A DNA stretch of 64,000 nucleotides from Deltaproteobacteria bacterium (GCA_015492245.1 WGFM01000017.1:121601-185600), one strand, 5' to 3'. Positions 1 to 7,740 are shown, numbered from the stretch's first letter. Numbers and translations are program-made. Notes: generated from the sequence alone by a model not told the origin.

Positions 1-1163
1 ACCCCACCATAGGCGAAATCATAGCCGATGCGATGGAGAAGGTCGGCAAGGAGGGTGTAATAACCGTGGAAGAGGCAAAGGGTATGGAGACATACCTCGA
101 TGTGGTCGAGGGTATGCAGTTCGACAGGGGCTACCTCTCGCCATACTTCGTAACAGATGCCGAAAGGATGGAGTGCGTGCTCGAGGATGTCTTCATACTG
201 ATACACGAGAAGAAGATCTCAAGCATGCGGGACCTCCTGCCACTGCTTGAAAAGATAGCAAAGATGGGCAGGCCACTTCTCATAATAGCAGAGGATGTGG
301 AGGGCGAGGCCCTTGCAACCCTCGTGGTGAACAAGCTCAGAGGCACACTCCATGCATGTGCTGTGAAGGCCCCGGGGTTCGGCGACAGAAGGAAGGCGAT
401 GCTCGAAGACATTGCCATCCTTACAGGCGGCAGGCTCATAGCAGAGGAACTGGGCATAAAGCTTGAGAATGTGGACCTCGATGACCTCGGAAGGGCAAAA
501 AGGGTGGTGGTGGACAAGGAGAACACCACAATAATAGATGGTGCCGGAAAGAAAGAGGACATAGACGCCCGTGTAAAGCAGATACGCAGCCAGATAGAGG
601 AGACCACAAGTGATTACGACAGGGAAAAACTCCAGGAAAGGCTTGCAAAACTCGTTGGTGGTGTGGCAGTGATAAATGTGGGGGCCGCAACAGAGACCGA
701 GATGAAGGAGAAGAAGGCAAGGGTGGAGGATGCCCTCCACGCAACGAGGGCCGCCGTGGAAGAGGGCATAGTGCCAGGTGGTGGAGTTACATACCTGAGG
801 CTCCTTAAGGTGATAGACAATCTTAAGCTCCCTGCAGAACAGCAGTTCGGTGTGAACATACTCATAAGGGCACTCGAAGAGCCCATACGCCAGATAGCAA
901 CCAACGCAGGGGTGGATGGCTCCATCGTGGTAGAAAAGGTAAAGAACGGTGAAGGGGCCTTCGGCTTCAACGCTGCGACAGAGACCTACGAGGACCTCGT
1001 AAAGGCAGGAGTCATAGACCCGGCAAAGGTTACAAGGATAGCCCTTCAGAACGCATCATCAATAGCCTCACTCATGCTAACCACAGAGGCTATGATAGCA
1101 GAAAAACCCAAGGAAGAAAAACAACCAGCCCCTGGCATGCCAGGTGGAATGGACATGATGTGA
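1..1163 (+). CDS. groL: Chaperonin GroEL (60 kDa), C-terminal part, 5' end outside window
   Basis: The ATP-driven folding chaperone that works with GroES in the cytoplasm. The reading frame is open from the first bases (codons start at position 3, giving [15 protein letters not shown]) and runs to a TGA at 1161-1163. So this is the 3' two thirds of a gene of about 545 codons. Visible family marks are [12 protein letters not shown], the apical segment [10 protein letters not shown], the equatorial ATP-site stretch [10 protein letters not shown], and the Gly/Met tail ending GGMDMM. groES is presumably upstream outside the window. A strong intrinsic terminator follows within 70 bases, so groL is the last gene of its operon. 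Identity is certain; only the N-terminus is missing. Confidence 0.98.
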   Translation, partial: PTIGEIIADAMEKVGKEGVITVEEAKGMETYLDVVEGMQFDRGYLSPYFVTDAERMECVLEDVFILIHEKKISSMRDLLPLLEKIAKMGRPLLIIAEDVEGEALATLVVNKLRGTLHACAVKAPGFGDRRKAMLEDIAILTGGRLIAEELGIKLENVDLDDLGRAKRVVVDKENTTIIDGAGKKEDIDARVKQIRSQIEETTSDYDREKLQERLAKLVGGVAVINVGAATETEMKEKKARVEDALHATRAAVEEGIVPGGGVTYLRLLKVIDNLKLPAEQQFGVNILIRALEEPIRQIATNAGVDGSIVVEKVKNGEGAFGFNAATETYEDLVKAGVIDPAKVTRIALQNASSIASLMLTTEAMIAEKPKEEKQPAPGMPGGMDMM

Positions 1164-1193
1164 GGGGGCCCTGTTTAAAGAGGCAACCAGAAA

Positions 1194-1228
1194 GGGGGTG
1201 GCACAGAATAGAGGTGCCGCCCTTTTTT
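1194..1228 (+). terminator. Rho-independent terminator after groL
   Basis: A 9-bp stem pairs GGGTGGCAC (1196-1204, one G-U pair) with GTGCCGCCC (1214-1222) around a 9-base loop. Six T residues follow at once (1223-1228). It lies 33 bases after the groL stop and should end the groESL transcript. Confidence 0.88.
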
Positions 1229-1259
1229 GTGCTCAAAAGTGTTGTCCAGACATGAATCT

Positions 1260-1919
1260 ATGGAAGAGAAAAAGAGGATAGAAAGACTCATAGAGGGTGT
1301 AAAGAGGGAGCTTTCAGGGTTCAACATGCCCTATGTTACAGAGGTCTCTGAAAAGAGCCGCGATCCCTTCAGGGTGCTTGTAAGCTGCCTTTTAAGCCTG
1401 AGGACCAAGGATGAGGTTACCGCCCCTGCATCCGAAAGGCTTTTCAAAAGGGGAGCCACGCCAGAGGCACTCTGCGCCCTTCCTCTAAAGACCATAGAGC
1501 GGCTCATATACCCTGTGGGCTTCTATCGGGTTAAGGCAAGAAACATAAAGGCTGTCTGTAGAGAACTCATAGAAAGATACGACTCAAAAGTGCCCGACAG
1601 GGTGGAAGAGCTTTTAAAACTCAGGGGCGTGGGTAGAAAGACCGCAACCCTTGTTGTATCCATGGGTTATGGTAGACCTGCCATATGTGTGGATACCCAT
1701 GTGCACAGGATAACCAACCGCTGGGGGGTAGTCTCTACCAGCACACCACACAAGACAGAGCTTTCGCTCTACAGGGTGGTGCCAGAAAGATACTGGATAG
1801 AGCTCAACACCCTGCTTGTTGCCTTCGGCCAGAATGTGTGTAAACCCATCTCCCCACACTGCTCGATCTGTGGCATCCAGAGATACTGTCGGCGCATAGG
1901 GGTTGGAAAGAGCCGATAG
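1260..1919 (+). CDS. nth: Endonuclease III, DNA glycosylase/AP lyase
   Basis: Base-excision repair enzyme that removes oxidised pyrimidines and nicks the abasic site. The product has about 219 residues, normal for the family. The helix-hairpin-helix LRGVGRKTA carries the catalytic Lys, and the catalytic Asp lies in AICVDTHVHR. The C-terminal 4Fe-4S loop has the standard C-x6-C-x2-C-x5-C spacing (CKPISPHC, CGIQRYC). The frame extends upstream to a TTG inside the groL terminator. I chose the ATG at 1260, where the family-like sequence begins. No good ribosome-binding site is visible, so the start is less sure than the gene. Confidence 0.93.
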   Translation: MEEKKRIERLIEGVKRELSGFNMPYVTEVSEKSRDPFRVLVSCLLSLRTKDEVTAPASERLFKRGATPEALCALPLKTIERLIYPVGFYRVKARNIKAVCRELIERYDSKVPDRVEELLKLRGVGRKTATLVVSMGYGRPAICVDTHVHRITNRWGVVSTSTPHKTELSLYRVVPERYWIELNTLLVAFGQNVCKPISPHCSICGIQRYCRRIGVGKSR

Positions 1920-1984
1920 GATGACCTTCAGAGAACTCTTTTAGCCCTTAAGCCCTGTGGCTGTGCAGGCTCCATCCAAGCTGC

Positions 1985-2013
1985 TTGCCCCACAAGGAGC
2001 TTTCTGTTATAAT
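1985..2013 (+). promoter_or_regulatory. Sigma70-type promoter of the zinc-uptake island
   Basis: TTGCCC (1985-1990) and a perfect TATAAT (2008-2013) are separated by exactly 17 bases. The expected start of transcription, about 2020, is only a few bases before the ATG at 2024. The first gene may therefore be read from a nearly leaderless message. An AAGGAG at 1994-1999 would be upstream of the transcript start and cannot act as its ribosome-binding site. Confidence 0.6.
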
Positions 2014-2023
2014 TATATACGCT

Positions 2024-2299
2024 ATGGGAAGGCCACTCTCCATACTGTTACTCATACTTTTTCTGACACTTTCTTACTCGGTGGCCCTCGCTCATCATCA
2101 CGATGATGGCCATGTCCACCAAGACTGTATTCTCTGTGTGTACAGTTCCCACAGCCCGGCCCTCAACAACCAGGCGAACCCCCTCACTTCGGTAATCGCA
2201 AGACATGGTATCAACTCCTCCCCTGTCTTTACAGAAGACCGGCTCCTACTTCCATCCTTCGATGCAACAGGTTTTCTGAAACGCGCTCCTCCTTTATAG
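2024..2299 (+). CDS. Small exported His/Cys-rich protein (DUF2946-like)
   Basis: A 91-residue protein from the ATG at 2024. An N-terminal hydrophobic signal (LSILLLILFLTLSYSVALA) is followed by a metal-ligand cluster HHHDDGHVHQDCILC, then about 55 residues without recognised motifs. The layout resembles DUF2946-like exported proteins often found near metal transporters. The gene stands directly before a porin and a zinc ABC transporter on the same strand. A periplasmic metal-binding or sensing role is therefore reasonable, but function is inferred from context and composition only. The frame could be extended upstream to 1985, which would put coding sequence across the promoter, so I rejected that start. 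Confidence 0.6.
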   Translation: MGRPLSILLLILFLTLSYSVALAHHHDDGHVHQDCILCVYSSHSPALNNQANPLTSVIARHGINSSPVFTEDRLLLPSFDATGFLKRAPPL

Positions 2300-2367
2300 C
2301 CTCTCCGTTCATACCTGTGGTTGCACGCTAACAAAACAGTGTGCTCTCACCGTATAACCATCAACAC

Positions 2368-2442
2368 ATGCATGGTATGCATTGTGAAGATGAGGGTGTA
2401 TGGGCTACCAGGGCCATCGTACCCTGTTGATACCATCTTCAC
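2368..2442. repeat. Inverted repeats in the leader of the porin gene
   Basis: Two structures lie in the 182-base gap before the porin gene. ATGCAT-GGT-ATGCAT (2368-2382) is a 15-bp symmetric site. GTGAAGATG (2384-2392) and CATCTTCAC (2434-2442) form a perfect 9-bp inverted repeat 41 bases apart, with AGGGT/ACCCT able to pair inside it. They could be a metalloregulator operator and an mRNA stem-loop. No regulator is identified in the window. Confidence 0.4.
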
Positions 2443-2481
2443 GACGCAGAGATGTTCCATATTTCATAAAGGGAGGAAGCC

Positions 2482-3720
2482 ATGAAGACAGCACTGGCCC
2501 TGCTTATAACACTGGCAATCCTTGTCTCCACCGCATTTGCCAGAAGCCAGGAGGGAAGGGATGTCCCGGCTGCTGCTGGCCTGAAGGGGCCTGGGAAGAG
2601 AAAGGCCCTTAACATCATGAATCCTGCCATAAGCCTGGTCCTCGATACATTCTACTACAGCACCAGCCTCTCAGCCGATGAGCTTGAGGCAAGAGAGATA
2701 CCTGGCTACCGCACCTTCCACGAGGAAGACCACGGCCATGCACACGGTGAGGCCGAAAAGGGGTTCAACCTCAGAAACGCTGAGTTGAGCTTTCTTGCCC
2801 CCGCAGACCCATACTTCAACATCTACATCACAATCCCTGTAAGCGAGACCGGCACCGAACTTGAGGAGGCCTACTTCGTTACCACCTCATTGCCTGCGGG
2901 GCTCCAGATAAAGGGAGGGAAGTTTCGAAGCGGCTTTGGCAGGTTCAACGCCTTTCATCAGCATGCCCGAAACTTTGTGGACCCACCCCTTCCCTACCGT
3001 GCATTCCTTGGTGATGAAGGGCTCATAGAAAAGGGTATTCAGGTTACATATCTTCCTGAGCTACCTGTCTATACACTTATGGGCATGGAGGTCCTCCAGG
3101 GAAGTAACGAGGTGCTCTTCTCTGATGGGACCAAAGATGGTCCCCATGCCTACGGGGGCTTTGTGAAGACATCGGTAGACCTTACAGAACAGAGCACCAT
3201 ACTTTTCGGTGTGTCCGTTGTGTATGGGAATACAAAGACCTCTTCCATCGAGCATGATAGCGAGCTTGACGGCAACTCCACCATCTACGGGGCTGAATTC
3301 ACCTACAAGTGGAAACCCTCCAGAGACAGAAGCCTTATATTCCAGGGCGAATACATGCTGAGAGACCAAACAGGGGACTACACAGAAGATGCCACCGTGC
3401 CCACCCCTCCAGAGAGACTCGAAAGGAGCCAGGACGGGCTATACCTTCAGGCACTCTACCAGTCTGGCAGGTGGAGGGCCGGGGCAAGATACGGTGTGCT
3501 CGGTATCCTTGAGGACGACTTTATCCTCTCAGGCACACCCAAGGACCTCGGCTCCACTCCCTACAGGGTTACAGGAAGCCTTGAGTTTGTTCCCACAGAG
3601 TTCTCACTAATAAGGCTACAGTACAACCATGACAGGTCAGCAAGAGGTGGAAAGGAAAACAACGAACTGTTTCTACAGTTCATACTGAGCATCGGGGCCC
3701 ACGGTGCCCATACCTTCTAA
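2482..3720 (+). CDS. Outer-membrane porin-like protein of a zinc-uptake locus
   Basis: A 412-residue exported protein with a signal peptide ending near residue 20 (LVSTAFA). A His-rich segment HEEDHGHAHGEAEKG lies at about residues 84-98. The rest has the alternating aromatic/polar strands and the terminal Phe typical of an outer-membrane beta-barrel. There is no TonB-box or plug domain, so it is a porin-like barrel and not a full TonB receptor. Proteins of this kind occur beside zinc transporters in other anaerobic Gram-negatives. The start is supported by GGGAGG 8 bases before the ATG. It is followed after 13 bases by znuA, so zinc passage across the outer membrane is the likely role, by inference. 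Confidence 0.7.
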   Translation: MKTALALLITLAILVSTAFARSQEGRDVPAAAGLKGPGKRKALNIMNPAISLVLDTFYYSTSLSADELEAREIPGYRTFHEEDHGHAHGEAEKGFNLRNAELSFLAPADPYFNIYITIPVSETGTELEEAYFVTTSLPAGLQIKGGKFRSGFGRFNAFHQHARNFVDPPLPYRAFLGDEGLIEKGIQVTYLPELPVYTLMGMEVLQGSNEVLFSDGTKDGPHAYGGFVKTSVDLTEQSTILFGVSVVYGNTKTSSIEHDSELDGNSTIYGAEFTYKWKPSRDRSLIFQGEYMLRDQTGDYTEDATVPTPPERLERSQDGLYLQALYQSGRWRAGARYGVLGILEDDFILSGTPKDLGSTPYRVTGSLEFVPTEFSLIRLQYNHDRSARGGKENNELFLQFILSIGAHGAHTF

Positions 3721-3733
3721 AGGAGGCAGGTTT

Positions 3734-4630
3734 ATGTTGAGGCTTTTGTGTATACTTTCACTTCTGCTCCTTGCCGGGCCAGTATATGCCAAGGTGAACA
3801 TAGTGGCAACACTGCCATGGATAGGAAGCCTGGCAAAGGATATCGGTAGAGACAGGGTAGAGGTGAGTGTTCTTGTAAGACCCTCTCATGATCCCCATTA
3901 TGTGGAGGCAAGGCCAAGCATGATACTCGCCTTAAGGAAGACCCACATCCTTCTGTATAATGGTCTTGATCTTGAAGCAGGCTATCTACAGGTCCTTGTA
4001 GAGTCATCCAGAAACCCCAGAGTCCAGCCAGGTATGCCCGGTAATGTGGACTGTTCCAGATTCATCGAGGCGATAGGAAAAGAAGAGAATGTAGATAGAG
4101 CTATGGGAGACATACATCCCCTGGGCAACCCGCACTACCATTTTTCTCCAGACAATATCCTCAGGGTGGCAGAGGGCATTGCCACAGCCCTCGCAGGTAT
4201 TGATGTCCAGAATGGGGCATATTATAAAGCCAATCTCGATGCCTTCAGAAAAAGGCTGAAGAAGAAACAGAAAGAATGGTTCAAACTACCTGTAAGGGGC
4301 AAAAGATTCATAGCCTTCCACAGGCTCTTCGAATATCTGGCCAGAGATTTCGGCTTCGAGATAATAGGCTACATAGAGCCAAGGCCTGGCATACCCCCCT
4401 CGACAGCTCATCTTCAACGGCTTGCAGGGCTCATAGAACAGGAAAACCCTGATGCCATTCTAATAACCACTAATTACGGAAGAAGGGAGGCCCGCTGGTT
4501 GTCCCAGAGGACAGGGGTAAAGACCATTGTGGTTCCCCATGAGGTGGGGGCAGCCATGCCCAAAGGAAGCACCGAGGACTGGTTTGGTTTCATGGACAGG
4601 GTCCTCGGGGCCATAGGGGAAATAAAGTGA
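3734..4630 (+). CDS. znuA: Zinc/manganese ABC transporter, periplasmic binding protein (ZnuA-like)
   Basis: Periplasmic solute-binding protein of the cluster A-I metal family, which captures Zn2+ or Mn2+ for import. The start at 3734 follows AGGAGG (3721-3726) and gives 298 residues with a signal peptide ending PVYA. Metal-ligand histidines appear where the family has them: SHDPHYVEARPS, NPHYHFSPDN and IAFHRLFEYLA. The acidic fourth position lies in the IEPRPGIPPST region. The usual His-rich loop is absent, but the preceding genes carry His clusters. The stop overlaps the permease start (TGATG), so the two are translationally coupled. Confidence 0.88.
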   Translation: MLRLLCILSLLLLAGPVYAKVNIVATLPWIGSLAKDIGRDRVEVSVLVRPSHDPHYVEARPSMILALRKTHILLYNGLDLEAGYLQVLVESSRNPRVQPGMPGNVDCSRFIEAIGKEENVDRAMGDIHPLGNPHYHFSPDNILRVAEGIATALAGIDVQNGAYYKANLDAFRKRLKKKQKEWFKLPVRGKRFIAFHRLFEYLARDFGFEIIGYIEPRPGIPPSTAHLQRLAGLIEQENPDAILITTNYGRREARWLSQRTGVKTIVVPHEVGAAMPKGSTEDWFGFMDRVLGAIGEIK

Positions 4631-5442
4631 TGGAAGCTCTCGGCTTTCTTGTATATCCCTTTCTGGCCTGTGTATTGTTGATACTCATACACACCTACTT
4701 TGGTATCCACATACTTGAGCGTGGAATCATATTCGTAGACCTCTGTCTTGCCCAGTTCATAGGGCTGGGTATGGCCCTTTCGTTGCTTATGGGATACGAT
4801 GCCGGAGACAACTATCTCTTCTCGTTCATATCTGCGGTCCTGGGTGCTTCAATCCTCACGCTGTCCAGGCCTATCGCCAAGGTTACAAATATAGAGGCAT
4901 TCATCGGCACACTGTATGTCTTCTCCCTGTCCGCCTCCATCCTCGTCCTCGACCGCTCCCCACAGGGGCTCGAGGAGTTCAAGGCCATTCTGAACGGCAA
5001 CATTCTGTGGACAGACCGGTGGGACCTCTTCCACACCTTTATACTGTATTGCCTTGTTGGGGGAGTCCATATCGTTCTGAGCAAAAGGTTCTTTGACCTT
5101 TCGCGCAGTGGCAGGGGTGGGATGGCCTGGGAGTTCCTCTTCTTCCTCGGTTTCGCCATAGTCCTGGTAAGCTCTGTCAGGCTTGCAGGGATACTCCAGG
5201 TCTTCTCCTTCCTGCTCATCCCTGCCCTCATTGGAAGACTCTATACGCATGAACCATTAAAGATACTCGTCGTTGGATGGACGATCGGAATCCTGGCAAG
5301 CCTTCTGGGTATAACGGTGTCCTACTTATCGGACCTACCAACATCGCCTGTAATAGTTCTATCTCTGTGTCTTGTCTTCTTTACACTTCTCCTGCTTAAG
5401 GGCCTATGGCGTCATACCCCATCTATTATACGAAAGAGATGA
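4630..5442 (+). CDS. znuB: Zinc/manganese ABC transporter permease (ZnuB-like)
   Basis: Inner-membrane channel subunit of the metal ABC-3 family. The 270-residue product is almost entirely membrane-spanning (seven to eight segments), with the family stretch IIFVDLCLAQFIGLG near residues 33-47. It starts at an ATG overlapping the znuA stop. A GTG three bases earlier is a less likely start. No ATPase (ZnuC) follows: the next gene is a selenoprotein after a 155-base gap. The ATP-binding subunit must be encoded elsewhere or shared. C-terminal IRKR is normal for this family. Confidence 0.87.
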   Translation: MEALGFLVYPFLACVLLILIHTYFGIHILERGIIFVDLCLAQFIGLGMALSLLMGYDAGDNYLFSFISAVLGASILTLSRPIAKVTNIEAFIGTLYVFSLSASILVLDRSPQGLEEFKAILNGNILWTDRWDLFHTFILYCLVGGVHIVLSKRFFDLSRSGRGGMAWEFLFFLGFAIVLVSSVRLAGILQVFSFLLIPALIGRLYTHEPLKILVVGWTIGILASLLGITVSYLSDLPTSPVIVLSLCLVFFTLLLLKGLWRHTPSIIRKR

Positions 5443-5531
5443 CCCTGGGGCATGGGTGTCTGTTGTGAGGGCCACAGATTGAGCCCCTCTTTATCGGTTG
5501 TACATGAAAACGCCCTCACACCGTACTTGCC

Positions 5532-5548
5532 AAACACCCTGTTTGGTG
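5532..5548. other. Small hairpin upstream of the selenoprotein gene
   Basis: CCAAACA-CCC-TGTTTGG forms a perfect 7-bp stem with a 3-base loop in the 155-base gap after znuB. No T-run follows, so it is a weak terminator at best. It could instead be an operator or leader structure for the next gene. Confidence 0.4.
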
Positions 5549-5597
5549 GTATATTTGAATAGATTTGGTTAAAATCCTTAAAAAAGGAGGTGGCTAT

Positions 5598-5831
5598 ATG
5601 TCGCCAAAGGTTCTGATCTTCGGCAAGGATACCTGACCATACACCACCGCAGCCCGTGAGGACTATGCGAAAAGAGGTTACGAGGTAGAATACATAAATG
5701 TGGTTACAGACCCGGCTGGCAAGGAGCAGATGCTTCGCTACAGTGGTGAAAGCAGGGTGCCTGTTATTGTGGAGAGGGTGGGCAACGATGTGCATGTAAG
5801 TGTGGGATTCGGTGGCACGTGAGGGGTCTAA
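5598..5831 (+). CDS. Glutaredoxin-like selenoprotein with two Sec (UGA) codons, Uxx-star type
   Basis: Read with UGA as selenocysteine, this frame encodes 77 residues. It starts at an ATG 7 bases after AAAAAGGAGG and ends at TAA (5829-5831). The first UGA (5634-5636, codon 13) sits in DT-U-PYTTAARE, exactly where glutaredoxins carry the CPYT/CPYC active site. The second UGA (5820-5822, codon 75) gives the C-terminus GFGGT-U-GV-stop. The body keeps glutaredoxin features: beta strand PKVLIFG, the cis-Pro stretch SRVPVIVE, and a C-terminal GG. NCBI names a family 'Uxx-star glutaredoxin-like (seleno)protein' for a U-x-x-stop end. I recall that family from memory and did not search it. A stop-at-UGA gene finder sees only fragments here. 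The likely role is thiol/selenol redox chemistry with an unknown partner. Confidence 0.87.
5637..5667 (+). promoter_or_regulatory. Possible SECIS hairpin after first UGA
   Basis: Directly after UGA-1, bases 5638-5641 pair with 5664-5667, then 5644-5645 with 5660-5661, then two further G-C pairs. The loop is GCAGCCC (5649-5655) and begins with G. The helix is interrupted by mismatches and the loop begins only 12 bases after the UGA, so support is weak. It is listed because bacterial SECIS elements lie in this position within the coding sequence. Confidence 0.35.
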
Positions 5832-5839
5832 AGCGGGCA

Positions 5840-5858
5840 GGCCGTAAGGTTTACGGCC
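5840..5858 (+). promoter_or_regulatory. Likely SECIS-type hairpin after second UGA
   Basis: GGCCGTAA (5840-5847) and TTACGGCC (5851-5858) form a perfect 8-bp stem capped by the 3-base loop GGU. The loop begins 25 bases after UGA-2 and starts with G. This agrees with what is known of bacterial SECIS elements: a short apical loop with an early G, roughly 16-37 bases from the UGA. There is no T-run after it, which argues against a simple terminator. Confidence 0.6.
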
Positions 5859-5918
5859 AGAGGGTTTCAAAAACAATGGCGTTTCTTTAAAGATGTTTGT
5901 CTTTCATCTACAGGGGAT

Positions 5919-5943
5919 AGATGCGGGGAATCACCCCGCATCT
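5919..5943 (+). terminator. Strong hairpin between the selenoprotein gene and ndk
   Basis: AGATGCGGGG (5919-5928) pairs perfectly with CCCCGCATCT (5934-5943) around the loop AATCA, a 10-bp stem. The following TTGAATTTC is only mildly U-rich, so it may be a terminator or an mRNA-stabilising structure in the ndk leader. Confidence 0.5.
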
Positions 5944-5981
5944 TGAATTTCGCAACCAAAGGAGGTTAACCAGAAAGAACC

Positions 5982-6404
5982 ATGGCAGAAAGGACACTCT
6001 CTATAGTAAAACCAGATGGGGTGAGGAAGAATCTCGTTGGAGAGGTCATTAAACGCTTCGAAGAAGAAGCCCTTAAGGTGGTAGCACTAAAGATGGCCCA
6101 CCTCACAAAAGACCAGGCACAGGGGTTCTACCATGTGCACAGAGAAAGACCCTTCTTCGATAGCCTTACCACCTTCATGAGCTCTGGCCCGGTGGTGTTG
6201 ATGGTGCTCGAGGGCGATGGAGCCATAAAAAAGGTAAGAAAAATAATGGGTGCCACAAACCCTTCAGATGCAGAGCCAGGCACAATAAGGAAGGATTTTG
6301 CAGACTCCATAGAGGAGAATATAGTGCATGGCTCGGACTCACCTGAAAACGCAGGGTTCGAGATAAACTACTTTTTCAACGCCCTGGAGATATTCGGCAG
6401 GTAA
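5982..6404 (+). CDS. ndk: Nucleoside diphosphate kinase
   Basis: Transfers the gamma phosphate from ATP to NDPs to balance NTP and dNTP pools. The length of 140 residues is standard. The catalytic phospho-histidine lies in [12 protein letters not shown], and the N-terminal signature [15 protein letters not shown] is complete. AAAGGAGGT lies 13 bases before the ATG. It is followed after 3 bases by the globin-PsiE gene, so both are probably on one transcript. Confidence 0.97.
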   Translation: MAERTLSIVKPDGVRKNLVGEVIKRFEEEALKVVALKMAHLTKDQAQGFYHVHRERPFFDSLTTFMSSGPVVLMVLEGDGAIKKVRKIMGATNPSDAEPGTIRKDFADSIEENIVHGSDSPENAGFEINYFFNALEIFGR

Positions 6405-6407
6405 ACC

Positions 6408-7298
6408 ATGGAGAGCATAGAAAACCTGAAAAGCCATTACGGCTTTACCCAGCAGGATGTAGAGAATCTTAAGAGCCTCCTGCCCGTCATGTCAGGCTAC
6501 AGACAGGCCTTTGTGGAGGAGTTCTACGACTACATAAAGGATTTTGAAAATACCCCGAGGTTTCTCAAGGACGAGCAGGTCATAAGAAAACATCAGGATG
6601 CCATCGGCAAGTGGTTCATGGAGCTGTTTTCAGGAGAGTATGGTTACCCCTACTTTCGTGAACTCGAAAGGGTGGGCATGGCACATGTCAAGATAAACCT
6701 TCCCGCCCACTATGTGAACGCAGCGATGCACTTTGTGAAATGCTACATAGATGACATCCTGAATCGTGAAATAAAAGACGACCAGGAGCTTGTCCATATA
6801 AAGAGGTCTGTGGATAAAATTCTCGATATAAACCTCGATGTCTTCACCTGTTCCTACATAGAGGAAGAAAAAAGGGTCATCTTCATTTCCCAGAAGGTGG
6901 AGACCTATCTGGTGGGCTTTGCGAGAAGATTCTCCTATGGACTGAATCTGGTGCTGATGCTGGGACTGGTCCTGCTCGGCGTGCTTGTAATGGGGCTCTT
7001 TGCCTATGACCTGACCCATGTGTTCGATGGTGACATAGAAAAGGGGCTTCTGGCAACCCTTGGTTCACTGCTGATGCTCTGGGTTGTCATAGAGTTGATG
7101 GACACGGAGGTGCAGCATCTAAAGGGCAAGAAGTTCGCCATAAAGGTCTTCATAAGTGTTGCCCTTGTGGCTGTCATAAGAAAGATACTCATAACTACCC
7201 TCTCAACAGAGACAGCCATAGGACAGCAAGTATCCCTCGTCTTTGCGGTGGCTGTGCTTGGTGTGTTATACTGGCTCATATCAAGGGTAGAAGATTGA
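6408..7298 (+). CDS. Protoglobin-like sensor domain fused to a PsiE-type membrane domain
   Basis: A 296-residue protein with two parts. Residues 1 to about 155 resemble protoglobin/globin-coupled sensor domains: an alpha-helical fold, EYGYPYFRELERVG, a candidate proximal His in GMAHVKINLPAHYV (H near 92, another near 102), then a long helix. The C-terminal half has four membrane segments. Its core VQHLKGKKFAIKVFIS...ALVAVIRKILI resembles PsiE, the phosphate-starvation-inducible family. A heme-based gas or redox sensor acting on a membrane module is the natural reading, but ligand and output are unknown. It follows ndk by 3 bases. Domain calls are from memory of the families. Confidence 0.72.
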   Translation: MESIENLKSHYGFTQQDVENLKSLLPVMSGYRQAFVEEFYDYIKDFENTPRFLKDEQVIRKHQDAIGKWFMELFSGEYGYPYFRELERVGMAHVKINLPAHYVNAAMHFVKCYIDDILNREIKDDQELVHIKRSVDKILDINLDVFTCSYIEEEKRVIFISQKVETYLVGFARRFSYGLNLVLMLGLVLLGVLVMGLFAYDLTHVFDGDIEKGLLATLGSLLMLWVVIELMDTEVQHLKGKKFAIKVFISVALVAVIRKILITTLSTETAIGQQVSLVFAVAVLGVLYWLISRVED

Positions 7299-7318
7299 GC
7301 CCCCAGGAACTCATCGTT

Positions 7319-7740
7319 ATGTCTTTTAAACCAACCATCAAAGACCTCATAGACTTCTCAAAAGAAGAGAGCTCATGGCGATCGATACGGTGGCCCCCTC
7401 AAGGGGCAACGCAGCCCTACTGCTGGCTCGGGAAAGGTGGTTCCGGGGCTTGCAGATGAAGAAGCTTCCAAGGCTCGTAGGTTGTTCTCAGCTTCTTGTC
7501 TCGTGGTGATGCACACAGACCGGCAGAGCCTTTGAGGGGAGCAGGGTGCAAGGTAAACCTTGTCCCCCCATCAACCCCTTCGATGGGTGCCGGTTTATGC
7601 CACCAGATGGGCATTCTATCGAAAGGTTCCACCGTCTGCTCAAGGGCCATGGACTTACGGTGCTTGTAAGAAAGAGCAGGGGCAGAGATATGCTCGCCGC
7701 ATGTGGCCAGCCCGGCACAAAAGTGGATAAAACCTCTTGA
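7319..7740 (+). pseudogene. rlmN: Decayed rlmN (23S rRNA/tRNA adenine C2-methyltransferase)
   Basis: The last part is clearly RlmN: FHRLLKGHGLTVLVRKSRGRD followed by MLAACGQ, which carries the C-terminal methyl-carrying Cys. Just upstream, LRGAGCKVNLVP in another frame is the preceding RlmN segment. The two join across a C6 run near 7560 as a frameshift. The radical-SAM CxxxCxxC region and most of the enzyme are missing: only about 420 bases remain of the usual 1,050. An ATG at 7319 with MSFKPTIKDLIDFSKEE may be the old N-terminus, followed by a large internal deletion. The N-terminal assignment is weak; the C-terminal one is firm. Confidence 0.72.

Noticed and set aside
131..970. Long antisense frames opposite groL
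   Set aside because: Low-complexity Ser/Leu/Pro-type shadows of a well-identified gene.
5412..5876. A 154-codon open frame on the minus strand across the selenoprotein region
   Set aside because: The plus strand has a strong ribosome-binding site and a conserved glutaredoxin-like frame; the antisense product has no recognisable features and arises because the true frame contains UGA codons.
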